A DNA stretch of 64,000 nt from Scolanthus callimorphus (taxonomy: Eukaryota > Cnidaria > Anthozoa > Actiniaria > Edwardsiidae), in assembly GCA_033964015.1 (NCBI GenBank), contig JAWWUD010000225.1, positions 1 through 64,000 of the forward strand. The letters run 5' to 3'. Each line of letters begins with the position of its first letter. Positions within the stretch are counted from its first letter, which is position 1. Under the pieces are notes generated by a model. The model had not been told where the DNA came from and searched no databases. It saw only the letters and a list, made by a program, of their open reading frames with translations. The translations under genes were made by a program, and so were the position numbers. Shown piece after piece: positions 32,936-43,910 of the stretch.

Positions 32936-34047
32936 GCTGTGGGTACCTTTAATCTAGCCAAAAGCGAGCTAAAGAAAGTAGCCCTTAAAGCTCCTTTTAA
33001 ACTTAAAACGACAATGGGAGACAGCTTCAGAACCGACCTCAGACTGACCTTGCATCTATTTGACTGTTTGATAAAGCCAATCCTACTTTATGGTAGTGAA
33101 ATCTGGGGGGTCGATGTGCCAAGAAAGGAACGTGACCGTAGCACTTGGAGTAGGCAAGAAAGCAACAAATAATGCATGTAGGGCCGAACTCGGAAGATAC
33201 CCTCTATCAGTCGATGCCAAATACAGGGCGTTTAATTTTCTAACCAAACTCAAAGAGCCCAGAAGTGGCTTCATGTCGCATCACGTGTTTCTCGACTGCT
33301 TAGAACTAAATAATAAAACAGACTGGCTAGTGAAAATAAAAGACATGATTTATACGCTGGGTCTCGGAGAGCTTTGGATAAACATGACCTAGACACAGCG
33401 TATCAATCTGCAACACACGAAAGCCCTGCTCAAGCAAAGGCTTCAGGACATAGAATTTCAAAATTGGCTAAGTGAAGTGTCGGATGACGACAAAAAAAGT
33501 GGACATAAAAACAAACTCCGTACCTATCGAACCTTCAAACTCACTTACACACTAGAACCTTATCTACTTAACGTCCATACCATCAAGCACAGAATTGCCC
33601 TCACGCGCCTGAGGATTAGTGCACATAGATTAGAAATTGAGACCGGGCGGTACGAAAGACCATGCAAAAAGCCTGAGGAACGTATTTGTACTAAATGTGA
33701 TCTAAAAGAAACAGAGGACGAACGTCATTTTTTAGTAAGGTGCAAGCTTTATGATAGACTAAGGAAAGAAGTGCTGATGGTATGGAAACAAAGAATCTGA
33801 TCAAAAAAAAAAACAGAAATAACGAAGACGTACTCTTTCACTGCCTTATTAATCCGCCAGGAAAAATACAAAAAGAAGTGAGCGAGTACGTTTTCAAATG
33901 TTTCAAAATGCGTGAAAAATAACAAGTTCATTTTATTATCAACAACAATATTTTGTATATATTTCAGTATATATATTTTGCTGACCTAAAACCCATGTAC
34001 GCTAATGTATACGGTGGTAGTGAAATAAATGAATTGAATTGAATTGA
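32936..34047 (+). mobile_element. LINE 3' fragment, same group as the 10-13 kb LINE
   Basis: Holds only the region after RT: LFDCLIKPILLYGSEIWGVD, then NACRAELGRYPLSVDAKYRA, then IALTRLRISAHRLEIETGRY, and a C-x2-C...H-x4-C motif (CTKCDLKETEDERHFLVRC). Each block has a close counterpart in the LINE at 11950-12760. Frames break near 33130, 33392 and 33800. The 3' end is a GAATT repeat tail (34029-34045). 5'-truncated, inactive. Confidence 0.75.
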
Positions 34048-35207
34048 AGTCTACGCTCTACTCTTCACAAGACCTCGCAATTCTACAATTAAAGTCTACT
34101 GTCCTCGTCGTCTCCATTCATTCTCCTTCTTACACCACTCAAGTCTCCTTATCCGCGTTGACGTCTTCAAGCTTGGTTTGGTCATGTGTTAGTGATGCGG
34201 AGCCCTCGAACATTCTTCCACATCTTGTCGTCTCGTCCACGTAGTAAGTTAAGCTTATGTTCGTATTTCCCAGCTTGCCGTTTTTCGTTTAGACTCGTAG
34301 TCGGGTACGTCCCTTGCTTCTTTTGCGTCCCTTGTGCGTCCCTTGCGCATTTTGTTTCTGCCTACTTTCCTTGTTTAGGATTCTGCTATACTGCCTATGC
34401 AAAGTCATTTGCATAATAATAATGAATGCCCTGGAATATGCAAATCATGAATACAAAAGGTCACGCGGTATCCACCCATTGTCACTCCACATGCACTATT
34501 GGTCGTTGTTAGCTGTAGTGGTCTTCGCGTTAATAAAAATCTCCAAACCCGGCTTCCTCAAAGATGGTTATCCAAAGTGCCTGTTCTACTCAACCACCAA
34601 ATGCTGTGGCGTTGGTTACTACAAGCTCGAACCAGCCAGTCGTCAGAGCCGTTGAAATGTACGCCAAGCCAGTCGTTGAGAATGTGTAAGCAGCGGACTT
34701 CAGACTTGGTCAGGGAATGACTTGGTTTGAATTAGTGTGCGATGATTCGGTTTTGGTCAGCTCTACAAGGTAGCTGTTTTGCAGTTTCTATTAGACACGG
34801 TACGGTTACATTATCATCCTCGTATTGTTTTATTTCACTACCAGTTCGGCTTTTATTTCACGTAGGCGCTTAAAAATCGTACCTTCTGTGGTTAGACTTA
34901 ATGCATTGGCTATTTATTTGTTCTAGTTGTACAGAAGTTTTCAATTCTAGCTGGTGGAGTGTGTATCTTGTTAGTAATTAAGGAGTATTCGTTTTGCACC
35001 GTTCTTAGATTAATGTAGAAGCAGTTGTGTCATATGTTAAATCATTCGGGTAACTTCGTTATTCATATCTGGTGTCTCAGTGTGATTGTAGGCTGTTTCT
35101 GTTCATTGTTTTTATCCAAGTATTGTTGGTTTATAAGCGTGTAATTTGTTTCCTTTTTTCTTTTTATGTAGTTGCTGAGGAAAGGTTATCCAGTTGTAAG
35201 TGAGCCT
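34048..35207. other. No gene seen; two octamer motifs
   Basis: 1.15 kb without recognisable coding. An ATTTGCAT at 34408 and an ATGCAAAT near 34438, in opposite orientation, match the POU octamer consensus, but no transcript unit can be tied to them. Short open frames (34044-34720) show no motif. Confidence 0.4.
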
Positions 35208-35930
35208 TGCCTTAAGTGACTGTGGCAGTAAGCCTTGCCTTAAGTGGCTGTGGCAGTGAGCCTTGCCTTAAGTGGCTGTGGCAGTGAGCCTTGCCTTAAG
35301 TGGCTGTGGCAGTGAGCCTTGCCTTAAGTGGCTGTGGCAAAGAAAGCCTTGCCTTAAGTGGCTAAGGCAGTGAGCCTTGCCTTAAGGGGCTGTGGCAGTG
35401 AGCCTTACCTTAAGTGGCTCTGGCAAAGAAAGCCTTGCCTTATGTGGCTCTGGCAAAGAAAGCCTTGTCATAAGTGGCTCTGGCAAAGAAAGCCTTGCCT
35501 TATGTGGCTGTGGCAAAGAAAGCCTTGCCTTAAGTGGCTGTGGCAAAGAAAGCCTTGCCTTAAGTGGCTGTGGCAGTGAGCCTTGCCTTAAGTGGCTGTG
35601 GCAAAGAAAGCCTTGCCTTAAGTGGCTGTGGCGGTGAGCCTTGCCTTAAGGGGCTGTGGCAGTGAGCCTTACCTTAAGTGGCTCTGGCAAAGAAAGCCTT
35701 GCCTTATGTGGCTCTGGCAAAGAAAGCCTTGTCATAAGTGGCTCTGGCAAAGAAAGCCTTGCCTTATGTGGCTGTGGCAAAGAAAGCCTTGCCTTAAGTG
35801 GCTGTGGCAAAGAAAGCCTTGCCTTAAGTGGCTGTGGCAGTGAGCCTTGCCTTAAGTGGCTGTGGCAGTAGGCATTGCCTTAAGTGGCTGTGGCAGAAAG
35901 CCTTCTGCTGTGGCAGTGACTGAGAGCCTT
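35208..35930 (+). repeat. 28/30-bp satellite with 264-bp higher-order unit
   Basis: Units AGCCTTGCCTTAAGTGGCTG plus either TGGCAGTG (28 bp) or TGGCAAAGAA (30 bp). About 25 units in all. The block from about 35358 to 35621 is repeated almost exactly at 35622-35885, giving a 264-bp higher-order repeat of mixed 28/30-bp units. The repeated decapeptide frames (WLWQRKPCLK) arise from the 30-bp units. Confidence 0.9.
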
Positions 35931-37159
35931 GCTGTAAGTGCTTGTGGTAAATGAAAGAGCTTTAAGTAGCTGTGAAAAAAATCTTGACCTTTAAGAGAAT
36001 AGGTATAAAAAACCAATTTCATGCAATTTTCGATTTTGGGCGAGCGACTTCTGTTGGCTTATCGCATACTCGATAAGTTGATAGACCTGCCTGTTTACAG
36101 GGGTTGTGAGGTTGCTCCCTCTTGGTTGGGAATCTCATTTTTCAAACATTTCATTTTCATGTTCGGAATGATTCTGGAACCCTTTTTTCGTTTTCTTTTT
36201 GGTTCAGTAGGGTCCTAAAATAAAACGATTACGAGCCGAAGGGAAGAGCGGCAAACTGGATTTTCAGACTCAGCTTGCCTCTACTTGACCAAGGAGAATT
36301 GGGTTGATAATGATGAGATTCCCAATCAGGAAGAATGTAAGCAAAGGAGTCCTGGGGACAACTATGATTACCGTATGGTATCTTTATTTGGATTTGGTAT
36401 GGCTGGAGCTCATATAAGTATTTATAATCTTCAAAGGCTTCACTCTAGTTTTCTATCTCGAACTATTTAGCCATTGCATATACAGATGCCTCAATCTGCA
36501 GACAGTACTGTTTAGCCATTGCATATTGTTTCATTTATTATCTTTTTGTAATATAAGATTAGAGATAAGGATTGGGAGAGAAGAGCGGAATAGTTAAGTG
36601 TTAAAGGGGTAGTAACACCTGAGACGCCTCAACTTGTGGGGACATACAACAAATAACGATTTTGTTTGTATCTTGGGGCGATTGGTTTCTATGTGGGAAC
36701 TGATGAGAGAGTTAGCGTGCGGCTTGGGAAAGGCCAGAGCGATTTCCCATACCTTATTTACATATCATGAATAACAATAGCCAGGGCGGAATATTATACT
36801 ATTTATTCCAGATAAAGTCGTCTTTGTGTTGTTAATGCAAACGTTTTGTAAATAATATAATAATAATCAATTTAGATAGCGCCACTTCTACTAAAAATCC
36901 AGTGGCGCTTTACAATGATATATCATAACAATAGTTTAAAATGGAATAACTGATAAGATATTTACAATTGGTGATAACATGGCCTAGATTAAAATTCCTA
37001 TGTAAAATACATGAAAAATAAATTCCATCCTGCTGCAGCTAAAATTTTCCTTGTGAGAGTTATCATAAACGTTTAGCTATATTTGTTTCTGCTACAGCAA
37101 TCTGTTTCAGCTACCACAGCATTAGCGTTTGGTACACTTAAGAATGTTTCAGCTATTTC
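35931..37159. other. No gene; one SINE-like scrap
   Basis: A block near 36872 with AGATAGCGCCACTT...GTGGCGCTTTACAAT resembles a short dispersed repeat common in marine invertebrates. Other sequence is AT-rich and without credible frames. Confidence 0.4.
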
Positions 37160-37385
37160 TCTCTCCTTACTAATAATATCACAACTTTTCTGCGTTTCTC
37201 TCTTTATATCAACTTTTTTTAGCGTTTTCTACGCTTGAGCGAATTAGTTTCAGCTCAAATTTTCTCTCTATATCACAACTTTTTTAGCGTTTTGTACGCT
37301 TGAGCGAATTTGCTTCGCCTATTTATCTTTATATTTAAAGTACATCACAATTTTTTTGCGTTGTGTACGCTTTAGCGAGTTTGTT
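37160..37385 (+). repeat. Diverged tandem repeat, unit about 75 bp
   Basis: Three units share ATCACAACTTTTTTAGCG, then TTTTGTACGCTTGAGCGA, near 37210, 37280 and 37350. No coding. Confidence 0.65.
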
Positions 37386-37715
37386 TAAGCTTAAGTTTAA
37401 GTTTAGTTATCAGAATCTTCTGCGTATTAGTACAATAACAGAGCGATTGTGTTTCAGTTGCGTTTCGTTTCTCCCGGTTTAGTTATAACAGTTTTTAGTA
37501 TTCGGGTTGCACCTCCCTTCCCAGCACTCCTGGAGAGGCTATCTAATGCCTTTTGGACGATTTCGATTCCTTTTGTCCTTCGGGACATCTCAGAATCGGT
37601 CCAGTGCACTGTCCTCGTGGCGGAGCATTCTGGGTTTGCTGGGCTTGAATGACGGTGCAAGGCTATCTATGTACGTACAATTGCAACCTTTTTCTCTCAT
37701 TAACGCAGAAAAATA

Positions 37716-37979
37716 TGTAACAGGGAGCTCCGCTTTTAGCCAGTGGCTAAATCTATTTAGTATATACTACACGGGAACCTCCATAGATCGCGCGTTTTGA
37801 TTGGTTCGCTATCTCGGGATATTGCCACAATATTCCGAGATCGAAAGCATTATCCCGAGATTGAGGAGCCCGAGTGCAAGTGGTTCGGATATTTGTGCTT
37901 TTTAAAGGAGCTATCTGATTCGAAATGCAACAAAAAATTTTCTCAATGAACTTATGTTGTCTCCAAAGTTCAAGAAATA
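37716..37979 (+). mobile_element. Two element ends side by side
   Basis: 37716-37750 is the terminus GGGAGCTCCGCTTTTAGCCA shared with large repeats A and B. Eight bases later, 37758-37979 is a 5' partial copy of the 8370-9410 transposon, nearly identical over 220 bp and then lost. The right half is missing, so this is a truncated copy. Confidence 0.7.
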
Positions 37980-38248
37980 AATTATCTCAACATCCAAAGG
38001 CTGAAGGGGACCACTCTAGTGAAGTCCAAGTATGGTCTTCTCTCGTAGAGCAGTACCTAAAAAAAAGCTTCACCTGAGAGACTATATGTTGTTTTAGTCC
38101 GGCTAGTTCCATGTGGGACAGGAATCATGCCTTCTGCGCATGCTTTCTGCAAAATGATTGGCGTTTTTTGTAAACACTCGAGTTTTTTTTCATTTTCAAT
38201 GCACATTCAATTTAATATAAGTACAAGAGTTAGAATATCATAAGTACT
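37980..38248. other. No gene seen
   Basis: No recognisable feature. Confidence 0.4.
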
Positions 38249-38442
38249 TTACAATATTCGTGTCTATGTTGTATCGGCAGATACAACATAGCCACTCATA
38301 TTGTAAATAGTACATATCCAACTGTTCAAAGACTGAGGGCTGCACTGGAAGGTGTCCTATACAGAATACTTATTGGTCTAGTTAGTATTCTGTATCAGAT
38401 ACAGAATACTAATTAGATCAATTAGTATTCTGTATTAGACAC
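38249..38442. repeat. Two palindromes
   Basis: First: CTATGTTGTATC (38263) with GATACAACATAG (38279-38290). Second: GGTGTCCTATACAGAATACT (38351) with its complement ending at 38442, and inside it a smaller palindrome of TACAGAATACTAATTAG and complement. Both are small foldback elements. Confidence 0.65.
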
Positions 38443-38521
38443 CTAGCCATGTGGTATCGGGGGTTACAAGTAGTGTCACCTGATCCGAATCCAGTGCAGA
38501 GATTGGATGAGCATCCTATGA

Positions 38522-39260
38522 ATGGTGGATGAATATTATAATGAATGTTACTCGGCTTTGCAACAAATGGGTGCTTCAAAATCACCTGGCAACGATGGCC
38601 TTACTAAAGAATTTTACGAAGCCTTTTGGGGGCTGCTTGGTACTGATCTTGTTACATGTTTGAATGACTGCTTTGATAAAGGAGCCTTAACTACAACCCA
38701 GAAGCAAGCCATCATATCTCTTCTAGAAAAACCCGACAAGGATGTGAGATGGATAAAAAATTGGAGACCCATTAGTTTTATTAATGTGGATGCCAAGGTG
38801 TGTAGTAAGGCGTTAGCCAATAGAATAGTTGATATCCTGCCCTTAATTATTCACGGCAACCAGTCAGCGTTCGTTAAGGGGAGGCTAATCGAAGAACCAA
38901 TACGAATTATAGAGGATATGATGAATTATGTGCGAAAGAAAGGAATTAAGTGTCTGCTTTCCGCTGCGGATTTCGAAAAAGCGTTTGATAGCATTGAACA
39001 TAATTTTGTTTTTGCGACCCTAAGGAAATTCGGATTCGGCGAAGGCTTTATTAGATGGTTTCGGGTGCTTCTTAACGACACTTCAAGTTGCATTTTGAAT
39101 AACGGCATGATGTCACCTTATTTCGAGCTAGGGCGTGGCACAAAACAGGGAGATCCAATCAGCCCTTATCTATTTATCCTTGTGATTGAAGTTATGGTTT
39201 CTATGGTTCGTGAAAACAAAGAGATCGTCGGAGTAGACATAGATGGCCAGGAAAACAAAG
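38522..39260 (+). pseudogene. Tx1/L1-like reverse transcriptase, N-terminal part
   Basis: Blocks in order: GASKSPGNDGLTKEFYEAFW, IISLLEKPDKD, NWRPISFINVDAKVCSKALA, GNQSAFVKGR, SAADFEKAFDSI (first catalytic Asp) and RGTKQGDPISPYLFIL. These are standard RT motifs of the L1/Tx1 clade. The endonuclease domain is missing. The native frame is cut at 39260 by a DNA transposon; the residues that follow up to 39310 (ending RRNKFF) come from the insert. Before insertion this RT was open, so insertion may have come soon after the LINE landed. Confidence 0.8.
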
Positions 39261-40338
39261 ACTTATCGCAGCAAGCTGGTGTACAAAAGCGTCGCAATAA
39301 GTTTTTTTAGAATTTGTTCTAAATGGTTACATTTCGCTTGAAAAATTTAAGTACAACCTTTACAGAACCATAGTTCAGATTTGTTCTTGATTTCAAAGTT
39401 ACTCTTACAGAAAAATAGCGCAAAACATTATATGACCGAGCGGAGCCTGGACACCAGTTTAGGACAACATCGCTTTTTAGCTACTAAATGACCTTGAAAT
39501 GCACAATTTGATTTGAAATTACATTGTTATCTAGGTTCTTGTGCTACATTTGATGTGTGTATATTGATGCATCTGCGCATTGTCGCTAAATTTCCATTAT
39601 ATCAAACAGACAAAATATCTAAATGCAGATCCTCAGGCATTGCAATATCACCAACCCCATGGTAAGCAGTAACTGAGTAGTGCCAGGCGATCGAAGTAGT
39701 AGCCTTTAAAGACGCAGGAGTTTCGTTGAATAGTTGCACCACTTCAGGGTTCTTTAGCTTTATGCAATTTTTTGGAAAGTGGACAAACAACATGCTCAAA
39801 GTTTGGCTGGCACATTTAAATACTGATAGGCTTGATTGCAAAATAATTTACACCCAATTTTGCATAACACCATAGTGTTTAATCATGCAAAGTTCTATGG
39901 CTGTCTTTCGTTGTTTCGTTGTCTAAGACAACACTTTTATAAATAACAACGAGTAGCTTAAAATGAAAAAGTGGACATTTTTAGAAGCGACCTGGCAACT
40001 GTAGAAAGCACTCATAATTATTTGCACGATTGCTACCACGTAAGAAAATCATATGTTCAAACTTTGATTTCGTATCACGTTTGAGCTATTTTGACGCTTT
40101 TCTTGTTGCGAAAATTGCAATCGTTATGAAACCTGACACTGAAAAATACTCTACTAGCCGTTGCTAACACATTTAGCAGGAAAAAGTAATTTACTAATTT
40201 TCACACATAGCCACTTGATCACTAGGATAAAAGACATTCTTCATGATCACAGGGTAAAAGCATTTGCTTATAGCAATTGGACAGCTGATCCCTTGTGTTT
40301 CCACGGAAATTCAAGCACAAAGAACTTTAAAGGGACAG

Positions 40339-40485
40339 TATTGTAGATATAAGTATCAGAGTGATGGTTTTCATAGTGGTTTTATTCTCAGTGAAGGCCG
40401 AAGAGTTACAGATTCTAATTGATTACGTAAATAGAGGTTTGAGTAATTAACATGTTTCTGATCAGGTTTGACAGGTTTCATTACA
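40339..40485 (-). repeat. 3' LTR of the BEL/Pao element
   Basis: 147 bp. Sense strand starts TGTAATGAAACC and ends CTACAATA. Nearly identical to 46785-46932. Directly upstream in the sense strand is CCCGGGAGGG, a short purine-rich tract fitting a polypurine tract. Confidence 0.9.
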
Positions 40486-40574
40486 CCCTCCCGGGCCAGC
40501 CAAAATAGTGTGTGGTATCTAAAAATAAGCTTCACAGTGTTTATAATGCAAGTTATAACTGAGTAGGTAAAATA

Positions 40575-41145
40575 TTAGTGTTCATCAAGTTTTGATAGTT
40601 CCTTTATTATTTGTCGGGCTCTCAGAGCGGCATCACGCTTCTCCCTTGGGTGTTCTTCCTTCTCTGGATTTTCCATAAGTTCTTCTTGTGGTTCGTCGAT
40701 GTCATCTATGTCCCGCGCCGACACCTCGAGAGGATAAAGTTCTCGATCGGTCTGGAGATATGGTTGCCATTAGCAGTGCGTAAAGTAACAGAGCGCACAA
40801 ATCCATCTAGTCCTTCATGTAGCTGTACGACCACACCTAGTTTCCACTGATTTCTCGGAGTGTCGTCATGTATAAGAACGATTTCTCCCACAGTCACGTG
40901 TTCGCTCGATGTTCTTTTGCTTCTTTCTGATGCGTGTTGTTCTCTCAAGCTGGTAAGATATTCGTTTTGCCATTGTTTCCAAAAACTCTGCATAACTTTC
41001 TCGTGGTGTCTTGCCTTTCTTGTTAGATTGCTGTAGTTGGACTCTTCATATATGTCGTCTTGGTCTTCCTCTGTGTCTGGTACTGATAGAAGTCTGTGTC
41101 CACAGAGAAAGTGAGATGGTGTGAGGGGTGGGCCGTCGTTAACAT
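40575..41145 (-). pseudogene. BEL/Pao pol C-terminus (after the nested LINE)
   Basis: Follows the integrase core: NDGPPLTPSHFLCGHRL, then WKQWQNEYLTSLREQH and a DUF5641-like tail with VGEIVLIHDD and NQWKLGVVVQLHEG. It shifts frame near 40735 and ends at a stop at 40575-40577, just before the polypurine tract. The tail with WKLG..V..L..G.DG.VR is typical of BEL/Pao integrases. It belongs with the integrase core at 42263-42880; the LINE at 41146-42262 separates them. Confidence 0.75.
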
Positions 41146-42262
41146 ACATACATACATACACGTTTTATTTATACACGGTAAAAATCTTCAGTAGTATACA
41201 AACATGTAGTGGATAAAACAAATACATATTAATACTGATTTACAAGATTGCCGTGTGGGAGTCGAATAGTATGTCATAGGTATTCCATAATTTTTCGTTT
41301 GAACTGCCCAAGAGAAGATGCGGTACGAATATCGCAGGGCAGAGAATTCCAGAGCCAAGCCCCGTCGTAGCTGATCGCCCTTTTAAGGTAGTTTGTTCGA
41401 GGCTTGGGCAGATTTAATTTGGTTTTATGGTCTCTTAGTGTATACGGTGTGGTTCGGTTAATGAAGAGATCTCTTAAGTAAGATGGGGCAAGGTTATTTA
41501 ACATTTTGAAGATTAGGATGGATTTGTGTTTTTTCCTTCTTATCGATAATTTGTCCCAGTGTAGGCTCTCAAGGAGTGCAGTTGCGCTACAGTCATAACT
41601 GGATTTGGTAATTACCCTGGCCGCCCTATTTTGGAGTTTTTGGATTTTGTCGGATAGTTTGGCACTACATCCATCCCACACAGGACTACAATAGTCAAAG
41701 TGGGGCTGGATGAGTGATTGGTAAATTAGGGTGGCTGAAGCGGATGAAGTGAAAGGCCTTATGCGTTTGAGGGCACCGATAGCTGCAGAGATCTTTTTGG
41801 ATTTTTCCTCAATATGATTGTCCCATGAAAGCCGGGTGTCAATTGTTACGCCCAACGATTTGGCGGTGGTAACCCGCTTTATGGGATTATTGTCTATTTC
41901 GATATGAATATCGTCACTTAAGGTCGCTAATTGTTTTTGGCGGGAACTTATAACCATAAATTCTGTTTTCGCTATATTTAAACTAAGGCGATTAGACTGC
42001 AGCCATTTGTTCAGGTTCTTCAAGTCTGAGTTAATCAAGGTTTGAAGGTTATTGGTGGTATCCGCAACAAAGCTAATATTCGTATCGTCAGCAAACATCC
42101 TTGGCGAGCCTACACTGAGACAATTTGGGAGGTCGTTAATGTAGATAAGGAATAATAGGCAACCTATAATGCTGCCTTGAGGGACACCACACGTGATCGG
42201 CAAAGGGTTTGACAAATAGCCATTGACATTACATTTCTGGTTGCGATTGTTAAGGTAGGACT
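41146..42262 (-). mobile_element. Jockey/CR1-like LINE fragment inside the BEL integrase
   Basis: 5'-truncated LINE in the same direction as the BEL. It opens directly in RT coding sequence (FDYFESYLNNRNQKCNVNG) and ends in a (TATG)n tail at 41146-41160. The BEL reading LNSRPLT breaks at its 5' edge and resumes at VNDGPPLT after the tail. The exact target duplication is hidden because the target and the tail are both ACAT-like. Confidence 0.8.
41274..42260 (-). CDS. Reverse transcriptase C-terminal half of the nested LINE
   Basis: An unbroken frame of about 329 codons, counted from the LINE edge at 42260; the first ATG is at 42215. Motifs: CGVPQGSIIGCLLFLIYIND, RMFADDTNISF (catalytic Asp pair), LQSNRLSLNIAKTEFMV, SLGVTIDTRLSWDNHI and LIQPHFDYCSPVW. 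The C-terminal block has KLQNRAARVI and WNSLPCDIR. This is the pattern of the jockey/CR1 group. The endonuclease and first RT blocks are lost to 5' truncation, so it cannot transpose by itself. It is free of stops, unlike the BEL around it, which suggests that it is the youngest layer. Confidence 0.75.
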   Translation of the reverse strand, partial: SYLNNRNQKCNVNGYLSNPLPITCGVPQGSIIGCLLFLIYINDLPNCLSVGSPRMFADDTNISFVADTTNNLQTLINSDLKNLNKWLQSNRLSLNIAKTEFMVISSRQKQLATLSDDIHIEIDNNPIKRVTTAKSLGVTIDTRLSWDNHIEEKSKKISAAIGALKRIRPFTSSASATLIYQSLIQPHFDYCSPVWDGCSAKLSDKIQKLQNRAARVITKSSYDCSATALLESLHWDKLSIRRKKHKSILIFKMLNNLAPSYLRDLFINRTTPYTLRDHKTKLNLPKPRTNYLKRAISYDGAWLWNSLPCDIRTASSLGQFKRKIMEYL

Positions 42263-43025
42263 CAAAATAGTCAAAGTGTGTATGTGAGTGGACGACTATT
42301 AAGGATAGCTTCGATTTCTGTGAGTACTGTTTGCAATTCTATGCTGCTCAATAGGGAGTTTCCTATAGATTTCTTGAGTCTTCTCTTCACTAGACCAATC
42401 ATTCGCTCGTAGAAGCCACCCCACCAGGGAGCTCTCTCTGTGATAAATTTCCATTTGATTCCGTTATTGGCAAAGAATTGTTGTGATTCGGCTGCTTCTA
42501 GTATTTTTTGTTTTGAGAGCTACGAGTTCCTTTGAGCCTGCCTTAAATGTCTTTACGTTGTCTGAGATGACACATTCCGGCATCCCTCTTCTGCTGGCGA
42601 ATCTTTTAAAAGCTCTTAAGAAAGCACTTGCTGTCTGATTTTCCACGACTTCAAGGTGAACAGCTCGTATTGCTGCACAGGTGAATAAGCAGGTGTAGAC
42701 TTTCTCAATCTCTTTCTTGATATTACGTACATACATGGGACCTGCATAGTCTATTCCTGTTGTTTGGAATGGTTGACGTCCTGTAACTCGTACTTCTGGT
42801 AATGGAGGTGATTTCACTGACTTAAATGGTCGCCCTTCTACTTTTCGACATGTTACACATTTCGCTATGATCTTTTTCACTAGTTGTCTGCCTTTAGGAA
42901 TCCAAAACTGCTGTCTTATTTCTGTTAACGTTTCGCGTACGCCACCGTGTAAAAGTTTCAGATGTGTTGCTGTAACAATGAGTGTGCATAAATTGCTCTC
43001 TTTAGCATCAGGATGGGGAATTTAA
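42263..43025 (-). pseudogene. BEL/Pao integrase: zinc-binding and catalytic core
   Basis: Starts after a shift near 43025. An H-H-C-C zinc-binding part (HLKLLHGG...KCVTC) comes first. The core has TGIDYAGPMYV (first Asp), CVISDNVKTF (second Asp) and, after a one-base shift in an A6 run near 42510, APWWGGFYERMIG with the catalytic Glu. It ends at ILNSRPLT where the LINE entered. The D,D,E residues are present, though not in one frame. Confidence 0.75.
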
Positions 43026-43028
43026 CGT

Positions 43029-43910
43029 TTAAGGCAATTGTGAATATTGTAGTCTTCCGCGACATCGTATCAAATTATCGTCATCGATAAAGAGGCCTAG
43101 CTGTTGAATTATTGGTTGTGGTTTTGCTTTAGTGTTTGTGATGTCAGATATGATTTCTGCATAATGTGTCTGTTGTATTGCCTGAACAAGGGCGATGCGC
43201 GCTTGGTTGATCTCTAGTGCTGTTATGTTTTTGTTGCTTGCTTTGTGTCTTAACTTTTTCGTGAATAATATGACGTGTGCAACGAGTCTGAGTAATTTGT
43301 TGAGTGTGCTGAATTTGGTGATATCGATAATGTTGAGCAAACTTGAATTTCCTTCTACGTTAACAAGATTTGTGTTTGCTGGTTGAATGTGAGAATGTTC
43401 TTCAGCGTTGTCTTGTAATTCATTCTTGATTTGTGGCCATTCTTGTTCTGGTCGTGTAATCCATGACGGTCCTTGAAACCATTCTTTTTGTTTCGAAGTG
43501 AATGTTTTGGTGTCAACGCCTCTACTGACGAGATCTGCAGGATTGTCTACGCTTGGGCAGTATCTCCATGCGCTTTCTGATGTGTTCTCTTTGATTATCT
43601 TTACCCGCTGTCGGATGAATTGCTGGCGTAGAGGTTTTGTCGAGGATATCCATGATAACACAATTTTAGAGTCGCTCCAAAGTACTGTTTGACATGTTTT
43701 AAACTCGGATAAGATGGTTATTAAGTATTGTGAGAGTTCTGCTCCGAGTTGCGCTGCAAGTAACTCTAGTCTTGGTATTGTTTCTGGTTTCACAGATGCT
43801 ACTTTACTTTTTGACATTAAGAATGTGCATTTGATTCCTTGTGGTGTTTGTGCCCTTAGGTAAGCTACTGTCTCGTATGCAGCTTGACTTCTATCACAAA
43901 AAATATGAAG
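43029..43910 (-). pseudogene. BEL/Pao RNase H domain
   Basis: A frame from about 43910 gives HIFCDRSQAAYETVAYLRAQ with the first acidic residue, joined to KSKVASVKPETIPRLELLAA, then VLWSDSKIVLSWI and the tail CPSVDNPADLVSRG. This is the usual BEL/Pao RNase H set with catalytic acids. The frame of the upstream RT ends at 43865 because of a single base in a T6 run near 43907. After this domain comes the linker to integrase (DDDNLIRCRGRL). Confidence 0.75.

Noticed and set aside
34399..34450. snRNA or histone promoter based on octamer motifs
   Set aside because: Two octamers alone, no downstream RNA or histone frame.
35358..35871. Overlapping frames with WLWQRKPCLK or SGCGKESLAL repeats
   Set aside because: Products of 30-bp satellite units; several frames are open at once and the 28-bp units break them.
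35208..35930. CRISPR-like array
   Set aside because: 28/30-bp units directly adjoin each other with no spacers.
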